Shown: positions 1 through 5,137, counted from the stretch's first letter. The stretch: DNA of 5,343 bases from Frankiales bacterium (GCA_025965495.1 JAOPWW010000366.1:1-5343); one strand, 5' to 3'. A program made the numbers and translations. The notes: generated from the letters alone by a model not told the origin.

Positions 1-1149
1 GTCGCGCTTGCCGCCCTTGACCTGGAACACGAAGATCGTCTTGCCCTCGACCTCGCCGTTCTCGGTGAACGAGACCTGCTTGGTGATGCCGGTGTAGTCG
101 ACCTTGCGGACGGCCTCGAGGACCTTCTCGCGGGTCAGGGTCTTGCCGCCGACGCTGCGCATCGCCTCGATGATGGCGTTGGTGGCGTCGAAGGACTCCG
201 GGGAGTACGTGCCGGCCGGCTTGTTGAACTTCGCCTTGTAGGCGTCGGCGAAGGTCTTGGCCTTCGGGTCGACGTTGGCGTCGCCGCACGGGCAGAACAG
301 GTACGTGCCCTCGGCGATCTCGGGCGTCGCCGACACGATGTACTGGTCGTCGTTGGAGCCGTCGCCCGACAGCAGCGGCTTGGCGTAGCCGACGCTCTTG
401 AGGGACTTGGCCAGCAGGGCCAGCTCGGGGAAGTAGCCCGAGTACCAGACCGCGTCGGCCTTCTTGTTGTTGATCTTCTGCGCGACGGTGGAGTAGTCCT
501 TGGTCTTCGGGACGCCCTCCTTGATCACCTTGACGCCCTGCGCCGCCAGCGTCTTGTCGAAGACGTCGGACAGGCCGACGCCGTACTCGCTCTTGTCGTT
601 GAGGGAGTAGACGGTCTTGGCCTTGAGGACCTTGGCGATGTAGTTCGCGGCCTCCTCGCCCTGCGCGTTGTCCGGCGGGACCACGCGGAAGAACGACGTG
701 AAGCCGTTGGCCTTGCTGGTCAGGTCGGGGTTGGTGGCCGACGGGCTGACCGCCGCCAGGCTGGCCGCCGCGAACAGCTTGGCCGAGGACTTCGTGGCGC
801 CGGAGAACGCGGGGCCGACGACGGCCATGACCTTCTCGTCGTCGATGCTCTTGCGCGCTGCGGGCGGGCCGCCCTCGGGGGTGCCGACGTCGTCCTGGCC
901 GGAGTAGGCGAGCGTGAAGGGCAGGTCGCCCTTCTTGTTCGCGAGGTCGATCGCGAGCTGGACGCCGTTGCCCTCGTTCTCACCGATGGCCGCGTTGTCA
1001 CCCGAGATGGGGCCCTGGAACGCGATCTTGTAGGTCGGCTTGCCGGACCCGCCCGAGCTTCCGGAGTCGCCGCCGGAGCCGCAGGCGGTGAGCGCCAGGG
1101 CTCCGAGGGTGACCGGCAGAGCCAGTCGAAGCAGTCGTCGGTTGAGCAC
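1..1149 (-). CDS. livK: Branched-chain amino-acid ABC transporter substrate-binding lipoprotein (LivK type), 3' end beyond window
   Basis: Extracytoplasmic receptor that would capture leucine, isoleucine, valine or a related ligand and deliver it to a Liv-type ABC permease; the permease genes probably lie beyond the left edge. The visible part is 383 codons with no stop, close to the family's usual length, so only a short C-terminal piece should be missing. Residues 1-22 are a signal peptide (Arg-rich start, Leu/Ala core) ending in the lipobox LTAC, with lipidated Cys23, then a Gly/Ser linker. The mature start reads KIAFQGPISGDNAAIGENE, typical of type-I periplasmic binding proteins; MAVVGPAFSG and AAVSPSATNP are family landmarks. 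A CPC pair lies at residues 286-288. I chose GTG at 1149 because GGGAG (1155-1159) lies five bases upstream; the in-frame GTG at 1155 overlaps that site. The family is secure, but ligand specificity cannot be read from the sequence. Confidence 0.93.
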   Translation of the reverse strand, partial: MLNRRLLRLALPVTLGALALTACGSGGDSGSSGGSGKPTYKIAFQGPISGDNAAIGENEGNGVQLAIDLANKKGDLPFTLAYSGQDDVGTPEGGPPAARKSIDDEKVMAVVGPAFSGATKSSAKLFAAASLAAVSPSATNPDLTSKANGFTSFFRVVPPDNAQGEEAANYIAKVLKAKTVYSLNDKSEYGVGLSDVFDKTLAAQGVKVIKEGVPKTKDYSTVAQKINNKKADAVWYSGYFPELALLAKSLKSVGYAKPLLSGDGSNDDQYIVSATPEIAEGTYLFCPCGDANVDPKAKTFADAYKAKFNKPAGTYSPESFDATNAIIEAMRSVGGKTLTREKVLEAVRKVDYTGITKQVSFTENGEVEGKTIFVFQVKGGKRD

Positions 1150-1173
1150 TCGCACTCCCGGGAGTTCGTCAAG

Positions 1174-1196
1174 CGCCGGCGGGGGTGGTGCCGGCG
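1174..1196 (-). promoter_or_regulatory. Stem-loop in leader of the LivK-type gene (proximal)
   Basis: Seven-base perfect inverted repeat (CGCCGGC / GCCGGCG) around a nine-base loop, 25 bases upstream of the GTG start. It lies directly beside a second stem-loop (1198-1219), so the two could stack in the transcript. GC-rich DNA forms such repeats often, so function is uncertain. Confidence 0.35.
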
Positions 1197-1197
1197 A

Positions 1198-1219
1198 GCT
1201 GCGACGAGGACGTCGCAGC
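1198..1219 (-). promoter_or_regulatory. Stem-loop or operator in leader of the LivK-type gene (distal)
   Basis: Perfect eight-base inverted repeat (GCTGCGAC / GTCGCAGC) around a six-base spacer, about 50 bases upstream of the start. In the minus-strand RNA the loop is GUCCUC. It is one of the longest perfect arms in the window. It could be an RNA hairpin in the leader or a dimeric repressor site; the sequence does not decide. Confidence 0.4.
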
Positions 1220-1281
1220 GGGCCGGAAGGTATCGGCTGGCGACGCCGCGGCGCTACGACCATCCCCGTGTCGTGACCAGA

Positions 1282-1354
1282 GCGTGTCCAACCAGGGGGG
1301 CGAAGCGGACACCCGCGTGCGGCCGGTCACCCGGAGCGTTGCAGGGGCGTGTCC
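1282..1354. repeat. Direct repeat GCGTGTCC with an inverted copy between
   Basis: GCGTGTCC occurs at 1282-1289 and 1347-1354. An inverted core GGACAC sits between them at 1308-1313. In RNA the central copy could pair with either flank, giving two mutually exclusive stems. It lies between the regulator stop and the LivK-type gene, so it could serve as 3' end, attenuator or operator. No U-tract is present to mark a classical terminator. Confidence 0.4.
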
Positions 1355-1359
1355 GGGGC

Positions 1360-2007
1360 CTAGCCGGCCGGCTCGGGGGCGGCCGGCAGCAGCGTCCCCG
1401 CGAGCACGTCCTCGGCGACCGCCCGCATGCTCCGGCGGCCGTCCATGGAGGCCCGCTGCACGAAGCGGAACGCCTCGGCCTCCGTGAGCCCGTGGTCGCC
1501 CTGCAGGCGGGCCTTGGCGCGGTCGACCAGGGTCCGCGCCTCCAGCCGCCCGGTGAGGTCCGCGACCTCGTCCTCGAGCGCGACGGTCTCGGCGAACCGG
1601 GCCAGCGCCATCTCGATCGTCGGCACGAGGTCCTTCTTCTGGAACGGCTTGACCAGGTAGGCCATCGCCCCGGCCTCGCGGGCCCGGGCCACCAGGTCGC
1701 GCTGGCTGAACGCCGTCAGCACGACGACCGGCGCGATCCGCGCCGCGACGATCTGCTCGGCCGCCGAGATGCCGTCGAGCTCGGGCATCTTGACGTCCAG
1801 GATCACCAGGTCCGGACGGAGCTCCTGCGCGAGGCGGACGGCGGTCAGCCCGTCGCCGGCCTCCCCGACGACGGTGAAGCCCTCCTCCTCGAGCATCTCC
1901 TTGAGGTCCAGGCGGATGAGCGCCTCGTCCTCGGCGAGCAGGACCCGGGGCGACGGACGGCCCACGTGCGGTCCGGGACGGGGCACCGGGCGGTCGGCGA
2001 TCGGCAT
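1360..2007 (-). CDS. pdtaR: ANTAR-domain response regulator (PdtaR type)
   Basis: Two-component response regulator that acts on RNA: ANTAR proteins bind paired hairpins in mRNA leaders and relieve termination or alter translation. The protein has 215 residues, close to the roughly 205 of mycobacterial PdtaR. The REC domain spans about 20-135, with acidic pocket Glu26-Asp27, phospho-acceptor Asp71 (VILDVKMPELDG), Thr98 and Lys120 (YLVKPF). The ANTAR domain spans about 145-205: a coiled-coil lead (EDEVADLTGRLEARTLVDRA), then GLTEAEAFRFVQRASMDGRRSMRAVAEDVL. The ATG at 2007 is chosen because GGAGGT lies five bases upstream; an in-frame ATG at 2085 would only add a Pro/Arg-rich segment with no such site. 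The partner kinase (PdtaS in mycobacteria) is not in the window. It lies just upstream of, and on the same strand as, the LivK-type gene; co-transcription is possible across the 210-base gap. Confidence 0.95.
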   Translation of the reverse strand: MPIADRPVPRPGPHVGRPSPRVLLAEDEALIRLDLKEMLEEEGFTVVGEAGDGLTAVRLAQELRPDLVILDVKMPELDGISAAEQIVAARIAPVVVLTAFSQRDLVARAREAGAMAYLVKPFQKKDLVPTIEMALARFAETVALEDEVADLTGRLEARTLVDRAKARLQGDHGLTEAEAFRFVQRASMDGRRSMRAVAEDVLAGTLLPAAPEPAG

Positions 2008-2083
2008 GCGGCACCTCCGGAGGGCGCGAGGGGGGCGGCGCGGGGACGGCGGGCAGGAGGGCTGGGAGTGCCAGGGCGCCGTC

Positions 2084-2113
2084 ACGGTACCGGCGGCCCC
2101 GGGGCGCTACCGT
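2084..2113. promoter_or_regulatory. Mirror-image TACCGT hexamers, possible back-to-back -10 elements
   Basis: ACGGTA (2084-2089) and TACCGT (2108-2113) form an inverted repeat, so a TANNNT-type -10 hexamer faces the regulator on the minus strand and the tRNA on the plus strand. The plus copy would start transcription near 2120, giving a short tRNA leader. The minus copy would give a leader of about 70 bases for the regulator. Matching -35 boxes are poor on both sides, and GCCCCGGGGC lies between the arms. Promoter function is a guess from position and symmetry. Confidence 0.25.
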
Positions 2114-2117
2114 TCCA

Positions 2118-2133
2118 GGACCGGGCTCGGTCC
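2118..2133 (+). other. Hairpin just before the tRNA
   Basis: Perfect six-base stem (GGACCG / CGGTCC) with a GGCT loop, ending five bases before the tRNA acceptor stem. It would lie in the 5' leader of the precursor tRNA that RNase P removes, or at the transcription start. Function is not evident. Confidence 0.3.
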
Positions 2134-2138
2134 GCCCG

Positions 2139-2212
2139 GCCCCCGTCGCGCAACCGGCAGACGCACGGTGCTCAAACCACCGACAGTGTGGGTTCGAATC
2201 CCACCGGGGGCA
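2139..2212 (+). tRNA. tRNA with anticodon CAA (Leu by anticodon), class-I shape
   Basis: The 74-base cloverleaf is complete. The acceptor stem is GCCCCCG (2139-2145) with CGGGGGC (2205-2211), perfectly paired. The D-arm has a three-base stem GCG/CGC and GG at 2156-2157. The anticodon stem is CGGTG/CACCG around the seven-base loop CTCAAAC, placing CAA at 2173-2175. The T-arm is GTGGG-TTCGAAT-CCCAC, and the discriminator is A2212. CCA is not encoded. By anticodon it reads UUG leucine codons. The D-arm (GGCAGACGC) resembles bacterial leucine tRNAs, but the variable loop is only five bases (2183-2187), whereas bacterial tRNA-Leu normally has a long variable arm. The tRNA call is firm; the amino acid it carries is less so. 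It is divergent from the regulator and converges on the small gene at 2234. Confidence 0.88.
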
Positions 2213-2229
2213 CCGCAGGTCCCCCGTGG
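2201..2229 (+). terminator. Possible hairpin overlapping the tRNA 3' end
   Basis: CCAC-C-GGGGG (2201-2210, one bulged C) can pair with CCCCCGTGG (2221-2229) across a ten-base loop. This would sequester the 3' acceptor strand of the tRNA. It could act as a terminator-like or processing hairpin at the end of the tRNA transcript. No T-tract follows, so the call is weak. Confidence 0.3.
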
Positions 2230-2233
2230 AGGG

Positions 2234-2461
2234 CTAGCGACGGCGCCCGGTGAGGCGGGCGTGCAGCAGGGCGCTCTCGCGCACGTCGGCGGCCTGCAGA
2301 CGGGCCAGCCGCGCCCGGCGCAGCGCCCGGGCAGGGGCAGCAGCAGTGCCGGCAGCAGTGCAGGCAGCGGGACGGGCGACCGGGTCGGGGCGGGTGGTCG
2401 CGGGACGGTCGCGCAGGTCGATCACGGCGGGGGCAGGTCCGGTCTCGGTCGTCGTGGTCAT
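2234..2461 (-). CDS. Small Ala/Arg-rich protein of unknown function (75 residues)
   Basis: I do not recognise this protein. The frame opens at ATG 2461 as MTTTTETGPAPAVIDLRDRP, continues through a Pro/Ala linker and ends in a basic, helix-prone tail, ARALRRARLARLQAADVRESALLHARLTGRRR minus its stop. No signal peptide, membrane segment or cysteine motif is seen; there is one Cys. The middle carries an imperfect repeat of Ala-Ala-X-Thr, encoded by GCAGCAGTGC-like units near 2337-2371. The ribosome binding site is poor: only AGGG two bases from the ATG. The frame extends upstream to an ATG at 2755, but that would overlap the CHAP signal peptide on the other strand and is unlikely. Third positions are mostly G or C, as in real local genes. 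It converges on the tRNA with about 20 bases between them. Treat it as probable rather than certain. Confidence 0.5.
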   Translation of the reverse strand: MTTTTETGPAPAVIDLRDRPATTRPDPVARPAACTAAGTAAAPARALRRARLARLQAADVRESALLHARLTGRRR

Positions 2462-2558
2462 GCCCTGAGCAACGGCCGGGAGCGCCGCAGGACACGGCCT
2501 CCCGCCGTCCGGCCGCGGCCCGGCGCCAGACCGGGGCGCACCGGGACAGCTCCCCCTG

Positions 2559-2604
2559 CACCCGGACGGACCGACCGGGTTCACCCGGACGGAGCACCGA
2601 CCGG
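2559..2604. repeat. Tandem imperfect direct repeat upstream of the CHAP gene
   Basis: CACCCGGACGGA occurs exactly at 2559-2570 and 2582-2593. Each copy is followed by CGACCGG after one base (first copy) or four bases (second copy). The unit spacing of 23 to 26 bases is close to two DNA turns, as might suit a paired regulator site. It lies in the divergent region between the small minus gene and the CHAP gene. Confidence 0.45.
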
Positions 2605-2616
2605 ACTGAAGTCCGG
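2575..2616 (+). promoter_or_regulatory. Two tandem hairpins with complementary tetraloops before the CHAP gene
   Basis: The first hairpin is CCGGG-TTCA-CCCGG (2575-2588). The second is CCGGAC-TGAA-GTCCGG (2601-2616). Both stems are perfect, and the loops TTCA and TGAA are exact reverse complements, so a loop-loop contact is possible in RNA. The second hairpin ends 26 bases before the GTG start. It matches no riboswitch class I recognise; the conserved elements of the ydaO (c-di-AMP) class, common before actinobacterial cell-wall hydrolases, are not apparent. Confidence 0.35.
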
Positions 2617-2642
2617 GGTGCGCCGCCGCCGACACCTCCTGT

Positions 2643-3218
2643 GTGTCTGCCTCCCTGACCTCGACGGCCCCGACGACGACGCGTCCCGCACCCCTGCTGC
2701 GCCGCGCTCTCGTCCTGCTGCTCTCGCTGCTGGCGGCCTGGAGCCTGCTCGGCACGGCGCCCGCCTCCGCCGCCGGCGACGACTACCCCTACCGCGCCGA
2801 CACCTCCGGCTCGGCCGACCGCTGGGGCTTCACCCGCCGCCAGTGCGTCAGCTTCGTGGCCTGGCGGATGGAGCAGCGGGGCCGCGCCCTGAGCAACGCG
2901 ACCCAGAAGTGGGGCAGCGCGCTCTCGTGGGACGAGGCCGCCCGCCGCCTCGGGTACGGCATCGGGACCCGGCCGGTCGCCGGCGCGATCGCCCAGTGGA
3001 ACGCCGGGGAGCGCTCGGCGTACTACGCGCCGGGCTCCGCCACGGCGAACGGGACCATGACCGCCGGCGGCTACGGCCACGTCGCCTACGTCCGTGGCGT
3101 CTACAGCGACGGGTCGGTCTCGGTCGAGCAGTACAACACCGGCGGCGACCGCAGCTACGGGACGATGCGGGTCAAGGCCCCCCGGTACCTGTACGTCGGG
3201 GTCCACGCTCCCGCCTAG
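2643..3218 (+). CDS. Secreted CHAP-domain peptidoglycan amidase/endopeptidase
   Basis: Exported cysteine hydrolase expected to cut amide bonds in peptidoglycan during wall remodelling or cell separation. It has 191 residues. Residues 1-44 are a signal peptide: Thr/Pro-rich start, Arg20-Arg21, a Leu-rich core and APASAA before the likely cut at about 43-45. The remainder is one CHAP domain. Catalytic Cys68 lies in RRQCVSFVAWRM, His146 in YGHVAYVRGV and the acidic third residue is probably Glu162 in VEQYN; PVAGAIAQW (111-119) is the usual conserved turn. No LysM, SH3 or other wall-binding domain is attached. GTG 2643 is the only plausible in-frame start after the TGA at 2607, yet no Shine-Dalgarno site precedes it; instead the coding strand reads CACCTCCT. 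Leaderless or unusual initiation is possible. The family call is firm; the exact bond cut is not known. Confidence 0.92.
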   Translation: MSASLTSTAPTTTRPAPLLRRALVLLLSLLAAWSLLGTAPASAAGDDYPYRADTSGSADRWGFTRRQCVSFVAWRMEQRGRALSNATQKWGSALSWDEAARRLGYGIGTRPVAGAIAQWNAGERSAYYAPGSATANGTMTAGGYGHVAYVRGVYSDGSVSVEQYNTGGDRSYGTMRVKAPRYLYVGVHAPA

Positions 3219-3230
3219 TCCCCCGCAGCC

Positions 3231-3256
3231 GGTCGCGTCCCCCGGACCGCGCGACC
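3231..3256 (+). terminator. Possible terminator hairpin after the CHAP gene
   Basis: Seven-base perfect stem (GGTCGCG / CGCGACC) around a twelve-base loop, starting 12 bases after the CHAP stop codon. There is no T-tract, but terminators without one are reported in actinobacteria. Position is the main support. Confidence 0.35.
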
Positions 3257-3277
3257 TCACCCGTCCGGGTAGTACCA

Positions 3278-3348
3278 CTGCCCCGACGCAGCAGGACACT
3301 CGTTCTGACCCCGGCTCCCGCCGGGGCCACCCGCGAAGGACCGCGGGT
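3278..3348 (+). promoter_or_regulatory. Hairpin-rich leader of the 87-residue gene
   Basis: Three hairpins precede the ribosome binding site. CTGC-CCCGAC-GCAG (3278-3291) has a four-base stem and six-base loop. CCCCGGC-TCCC-GCCGGGG (3309-3326) has a seven-base stem. ACCCGCG-AAGGAC-CGCGGGT (3329-3348) has a seven-base stem and six-base loop. The last loop has A at position 1 and G at position 4, the pattern known for ANTAR protein targets; the first has only the G. The structured stretch ends six bases before AGGAGG. A regulated leader is inferred, not shown. Confidence 0.4.
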
Positions 3349-3367
3349 ACCGCACAGGAGGTGCGTC

Positions 3368-3631
3368 GTGGACGCTGTCACGCTCGGCTCGATCCCCCAG
3401 CCCGTCGCCGTCGCGGCGGCCCCGCCCCGCCCGGCGGCGCTGCCTGCCCCGCAGCCGCGGCGCGCGCCCGACGAGGGCCCGTCCGCGGAGGACGCGGCTC
3501 CGCCGCTCCCGCTCGCCGTCCAGCGCGAGCACCTGCAGCCGCCGGCCGCGCCGATGCTGTCCCGCGAGCAGATGAACGCGCTGCTGGCCCGGATGATCGT
3601 CGGCGGAGCGGCCCCGCCCCCCGCCGACTGA
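3368..3631 (+). CDS. Small Pro/Ala-rich protein of unknown function (87 residues)
   Basis: I do not recognise this protein. The start is GTG 3368, set by a textbook AGGAGG (3356-3361) with six bases between. The opening VDAVTLGSIPQPVAVAAAPP leads into a long Pro/Ala-rich, probably disordered region (residues 10-50). A short conserved-looking helix follows, MLSREQMNALLARMIVGG (63-80), before a Pro-rich end. There is no signal peptide, membrane span or cysteine. The N-terminus and the C-terminal helix look like docking segments joined by a flexible linker, but no partner is evident. It follows the CHAP gene on the same strand by 149 bases containing a possible terminator and a structured leader, so it probably has its own expression control. 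It converges on pyk with 27 bases between stops. The strong ribosome site makes it a real gene in my view. Confidence 0.7.
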   Translation: MDAVTLGSIPQPVAVAAAPPRPAALPAPQPRRAPDEGPSAEDAAPPLPLAVQREHLQPPAAPMLSREQMNALLARMIVGGAAPPPAD

Positions 3632-3658
3632 GCGGATCGCGACCCCGGCTGACCCGGC

Positions 3659-5137
3659 TCAGCCGCGGCCCCAGCCGCCCTCGGGCTCCTGGTCCCCGGC
3701 GGTGGGCAGCGGCGGCGGCGACGGCATCCAGCCGCCGAGGCGGTGCACCCGCATCGCGTTGGTGGAGCCGGCCGTCGACGGCGGGCTGCCCGCGACGATG
3801 GTCACGAGCTCCCCGGTCTCCATCCGTCCGATGTCGAGCATGGCCTTCTCGACCTGCAGGACCATCTCGTCGGTGTGGGTGACGGTCGGCACCAGGAAGG
3901 TCTCGACCCCCCAGACCAGGGCGAGCTGGCTGCGGACGTCCGCGACGGGGGTGAAGGCCAGCAGCGGGATCGGCGAGCGGTGCTCGGCGAGCCGGCGGGC
4001 GGTGTCGCCGCTCTGGGTGAAGGCGACGAGCGCCCGGGCCCCGACGGTGCGCCCGACCTCGGCGGCGGCGCGCGCGATGGCCCCGCCGACGGTGGTGGGC
4101 TCCCGCACGACGCGCGGGACCTTGCGCAGCTCCTCCTCCGCGGCGACGACGATCCGGGCCATCGTCGCGACCGACTCGACCGGGTACGCGCCGACGCTGG
4201 TCTCGCCGCTGAGCATCACGGCGTCGGTGCCGTCCAGCACGGCGTTCGCGACGTCGCTGGCCTCGGCCCGGGTCGGCCGGGAGGCGCTGATCATCGAGTC
4301 GAGCATCTGGGTCGCGACGATGACGGGCTTGGCGAGCTCCCGCGCGACCTGGATGCACCGCTTCTGCACCAGCGGCACCCGCTCCAGGGGCATCTCGACG
4401 CCGAGGTCCCCGCGCGCCACCATGAGCCCGTCGAAGGCCTCCACGATCGCGTCGAGGTTCTCGACCGCCTGCGGCTTCTCGATCTTGGCCAGCACGGGCA
4501 GCCGCGCGCCGAGCTCGTCCATGATCCGGTGGACGCCCTGGACGTCGTCGGGGCCGCGCACGAACGACAGCGCGACCATGTCGACGCGCAGCCCGAGGGC
4601 GAACCTCAGGTCCTCCTCGTCCTTGTCCGACATCGCCGGCACGCTCACGCCGACGCCGGGCAGGGACAGCCCCTTGTTGTTCGAGACCGGGCCGCCCTCG
4701 GTGACGAGCAGGCGGACGTCGGGACCGTCGACCGCCACGACGGTCAGGCCGACCCGGCCGTCGTCGACGAGCAGCCGGTCGCCCACCGAGACGTCGCCGG
4801 CCAGGCCCTTGTAGGTCGTGCCGACCCGGTCGTGGGTGCCCTCGACGTCGTCGGTGGTGATGGTGACGGTCTCGCCGGTGGCCCAGACGACGGGGCCGGC
4901 GGCGAAGGTGCCGAGCCGGATCTTGGGTCCCTGCAGGTCGGCGAGCACCCCCACGCCGCGGCCGGACTCGTCGCTGGCCTCCCGGACCCACAGGTACGCC
5001 TGCCGGTGGTCCTCGTAGGAGCCGTGGCTGAAGTTCAGCCGGGCGACGTCCATGCCGGCGTAGACCAGGGCACGGATGCCCTCGGCGCTGTTGACGGCCG
5101 GACCCAGGGTGCAGACGATCTTCGCGCGGCGCTTCAC
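3659..5137 (-). CDS. pyk: Pyruvate kinase
   Basis: Cytoplasmic glycolytic enzyme that transfers phosphate from phosphoenolpyruvate to ADP, giving pyruvate and ATP. It has 492 residues, slightly longer than the common 470-480. All landmarks are present: KIVCTLGPA (6-14), substrate and potassium residues Arg33, Asn35 and Ser37 in ARLNFSHG, the B domain from about 70 to 165, catalytic Lys218 and metal ligand Glu220 in AKIEKPQA, metal ligand Asp244 in ARGDLG, and Thr276 in VATQMLDSM. The C-terminal regulatory domain follows, ending at TAGSTNAMRVHRLGGW with an extra Pro/Gly-rich tail of about 20 residues. GTG 5137 is chosen because the KRRAKIVCTLGP start matches the family; AGGG lies about eight bases upstream. 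It follows the partial gene at 5173 by 35 bases and may share its transcript. The function is certain; allosteric control cannot be read here. Confidence 0.98.
   Translation of the reverse strand: MKRRAKIVCTLGPAVNSAEGIRALVYAGMDVARLNFSHGSYEDHRQAYLWVREASDESGRGVGVLADLQGPKIRLGTFAAGPVVWATGETVTITTDDVEGTHDRVGTTYKGLAGDVSVGDRLLVDDGRVGLTVVAVDGPDVRLLVTEGGPVSNNKGLSLPGVGVSVPAMSDKDEEDLRFALGLRVDMVALSFVRGPDDVQGVHRIMDELGARLPVLAKIEKPQAVENLDAIVEAFDGLMVARGDLGVEMPLERVPLVQKRCIQVARELAKPVIVATQMLDSMISASRPTRAEASDVANAVLDGTDAVMLSGETSVGAYPVESVATMARIVVAAEEELRKVPRVVREPTTVGGAIARAAAEVGRTVGARALVAFTQSGDTARRLAEHRSPIPLLAFTPVADVRSQLALVWGVETFLVPTVTHTDEMVLQVEKAMLDIGRMETGELVTIVAGSPPSTAGSTNAMRVHRLGGWMPSPPPLPTAGDQEPEGGWGRG

Noticed and set aside
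1362..1373. Twelve-base palindrome AGCCGGCCGGCT at the regulator stop
   Set aside because: It overlaps the coding end in a GC-rich stretch where such palindromes are frequent; nothing else marks it as functional.
2008..2085. An earlier ATG (2085) for the response regulator
   Set aside because: The added residues are Pro/Arg-rich and outside the REC domain, with no ribosome site. The ATG at 2007 has a textbook GGAGGT.
2139..2229. Integration attachment site at the tRNA 3' end
   Set aside because: No second copy of the T-arm and 3' end is in the window, only the short CCCCCGT, and no integrase is present.
2462..2642. ydaO (c-di-AMP) riboswitch before the CHAP gene
   Set aside because: This class is common before actinobacterial wall hydrolases, but I could not find its conserved elements here.
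2462..2755. Upstream extension of the 75-residue gene to ATG 2755
   Set aside because: It would run antisense through the start and signal peptide of the CHAP gene and across the hairpin region, and it has no good ribosome site.
2172..3299. Long minus-strand open frame ending in PPVGFEPTLSVV
   Set aside because: The PVGFEPT tail is the well-known artefact of translating the antisense of a tRNA T-arm. The frame also runs antisense through the clear CHAP gene.
1769..3631. A 620-residue plus-strand open frame
   Set aside because: It crosses the antisense of the regulator, the tRNA and an alternative frame of the CHAP gene. Only its last 87 codons, after a strong ribosome site at 3356, look real.
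3378..4991. A 537-residue minus-strand open frame rich in Arg, Gly and Pro
   Set aside because: It is an off-frame shadow of pyruvate kinase; stop codons are rare in GC-rich DNA.
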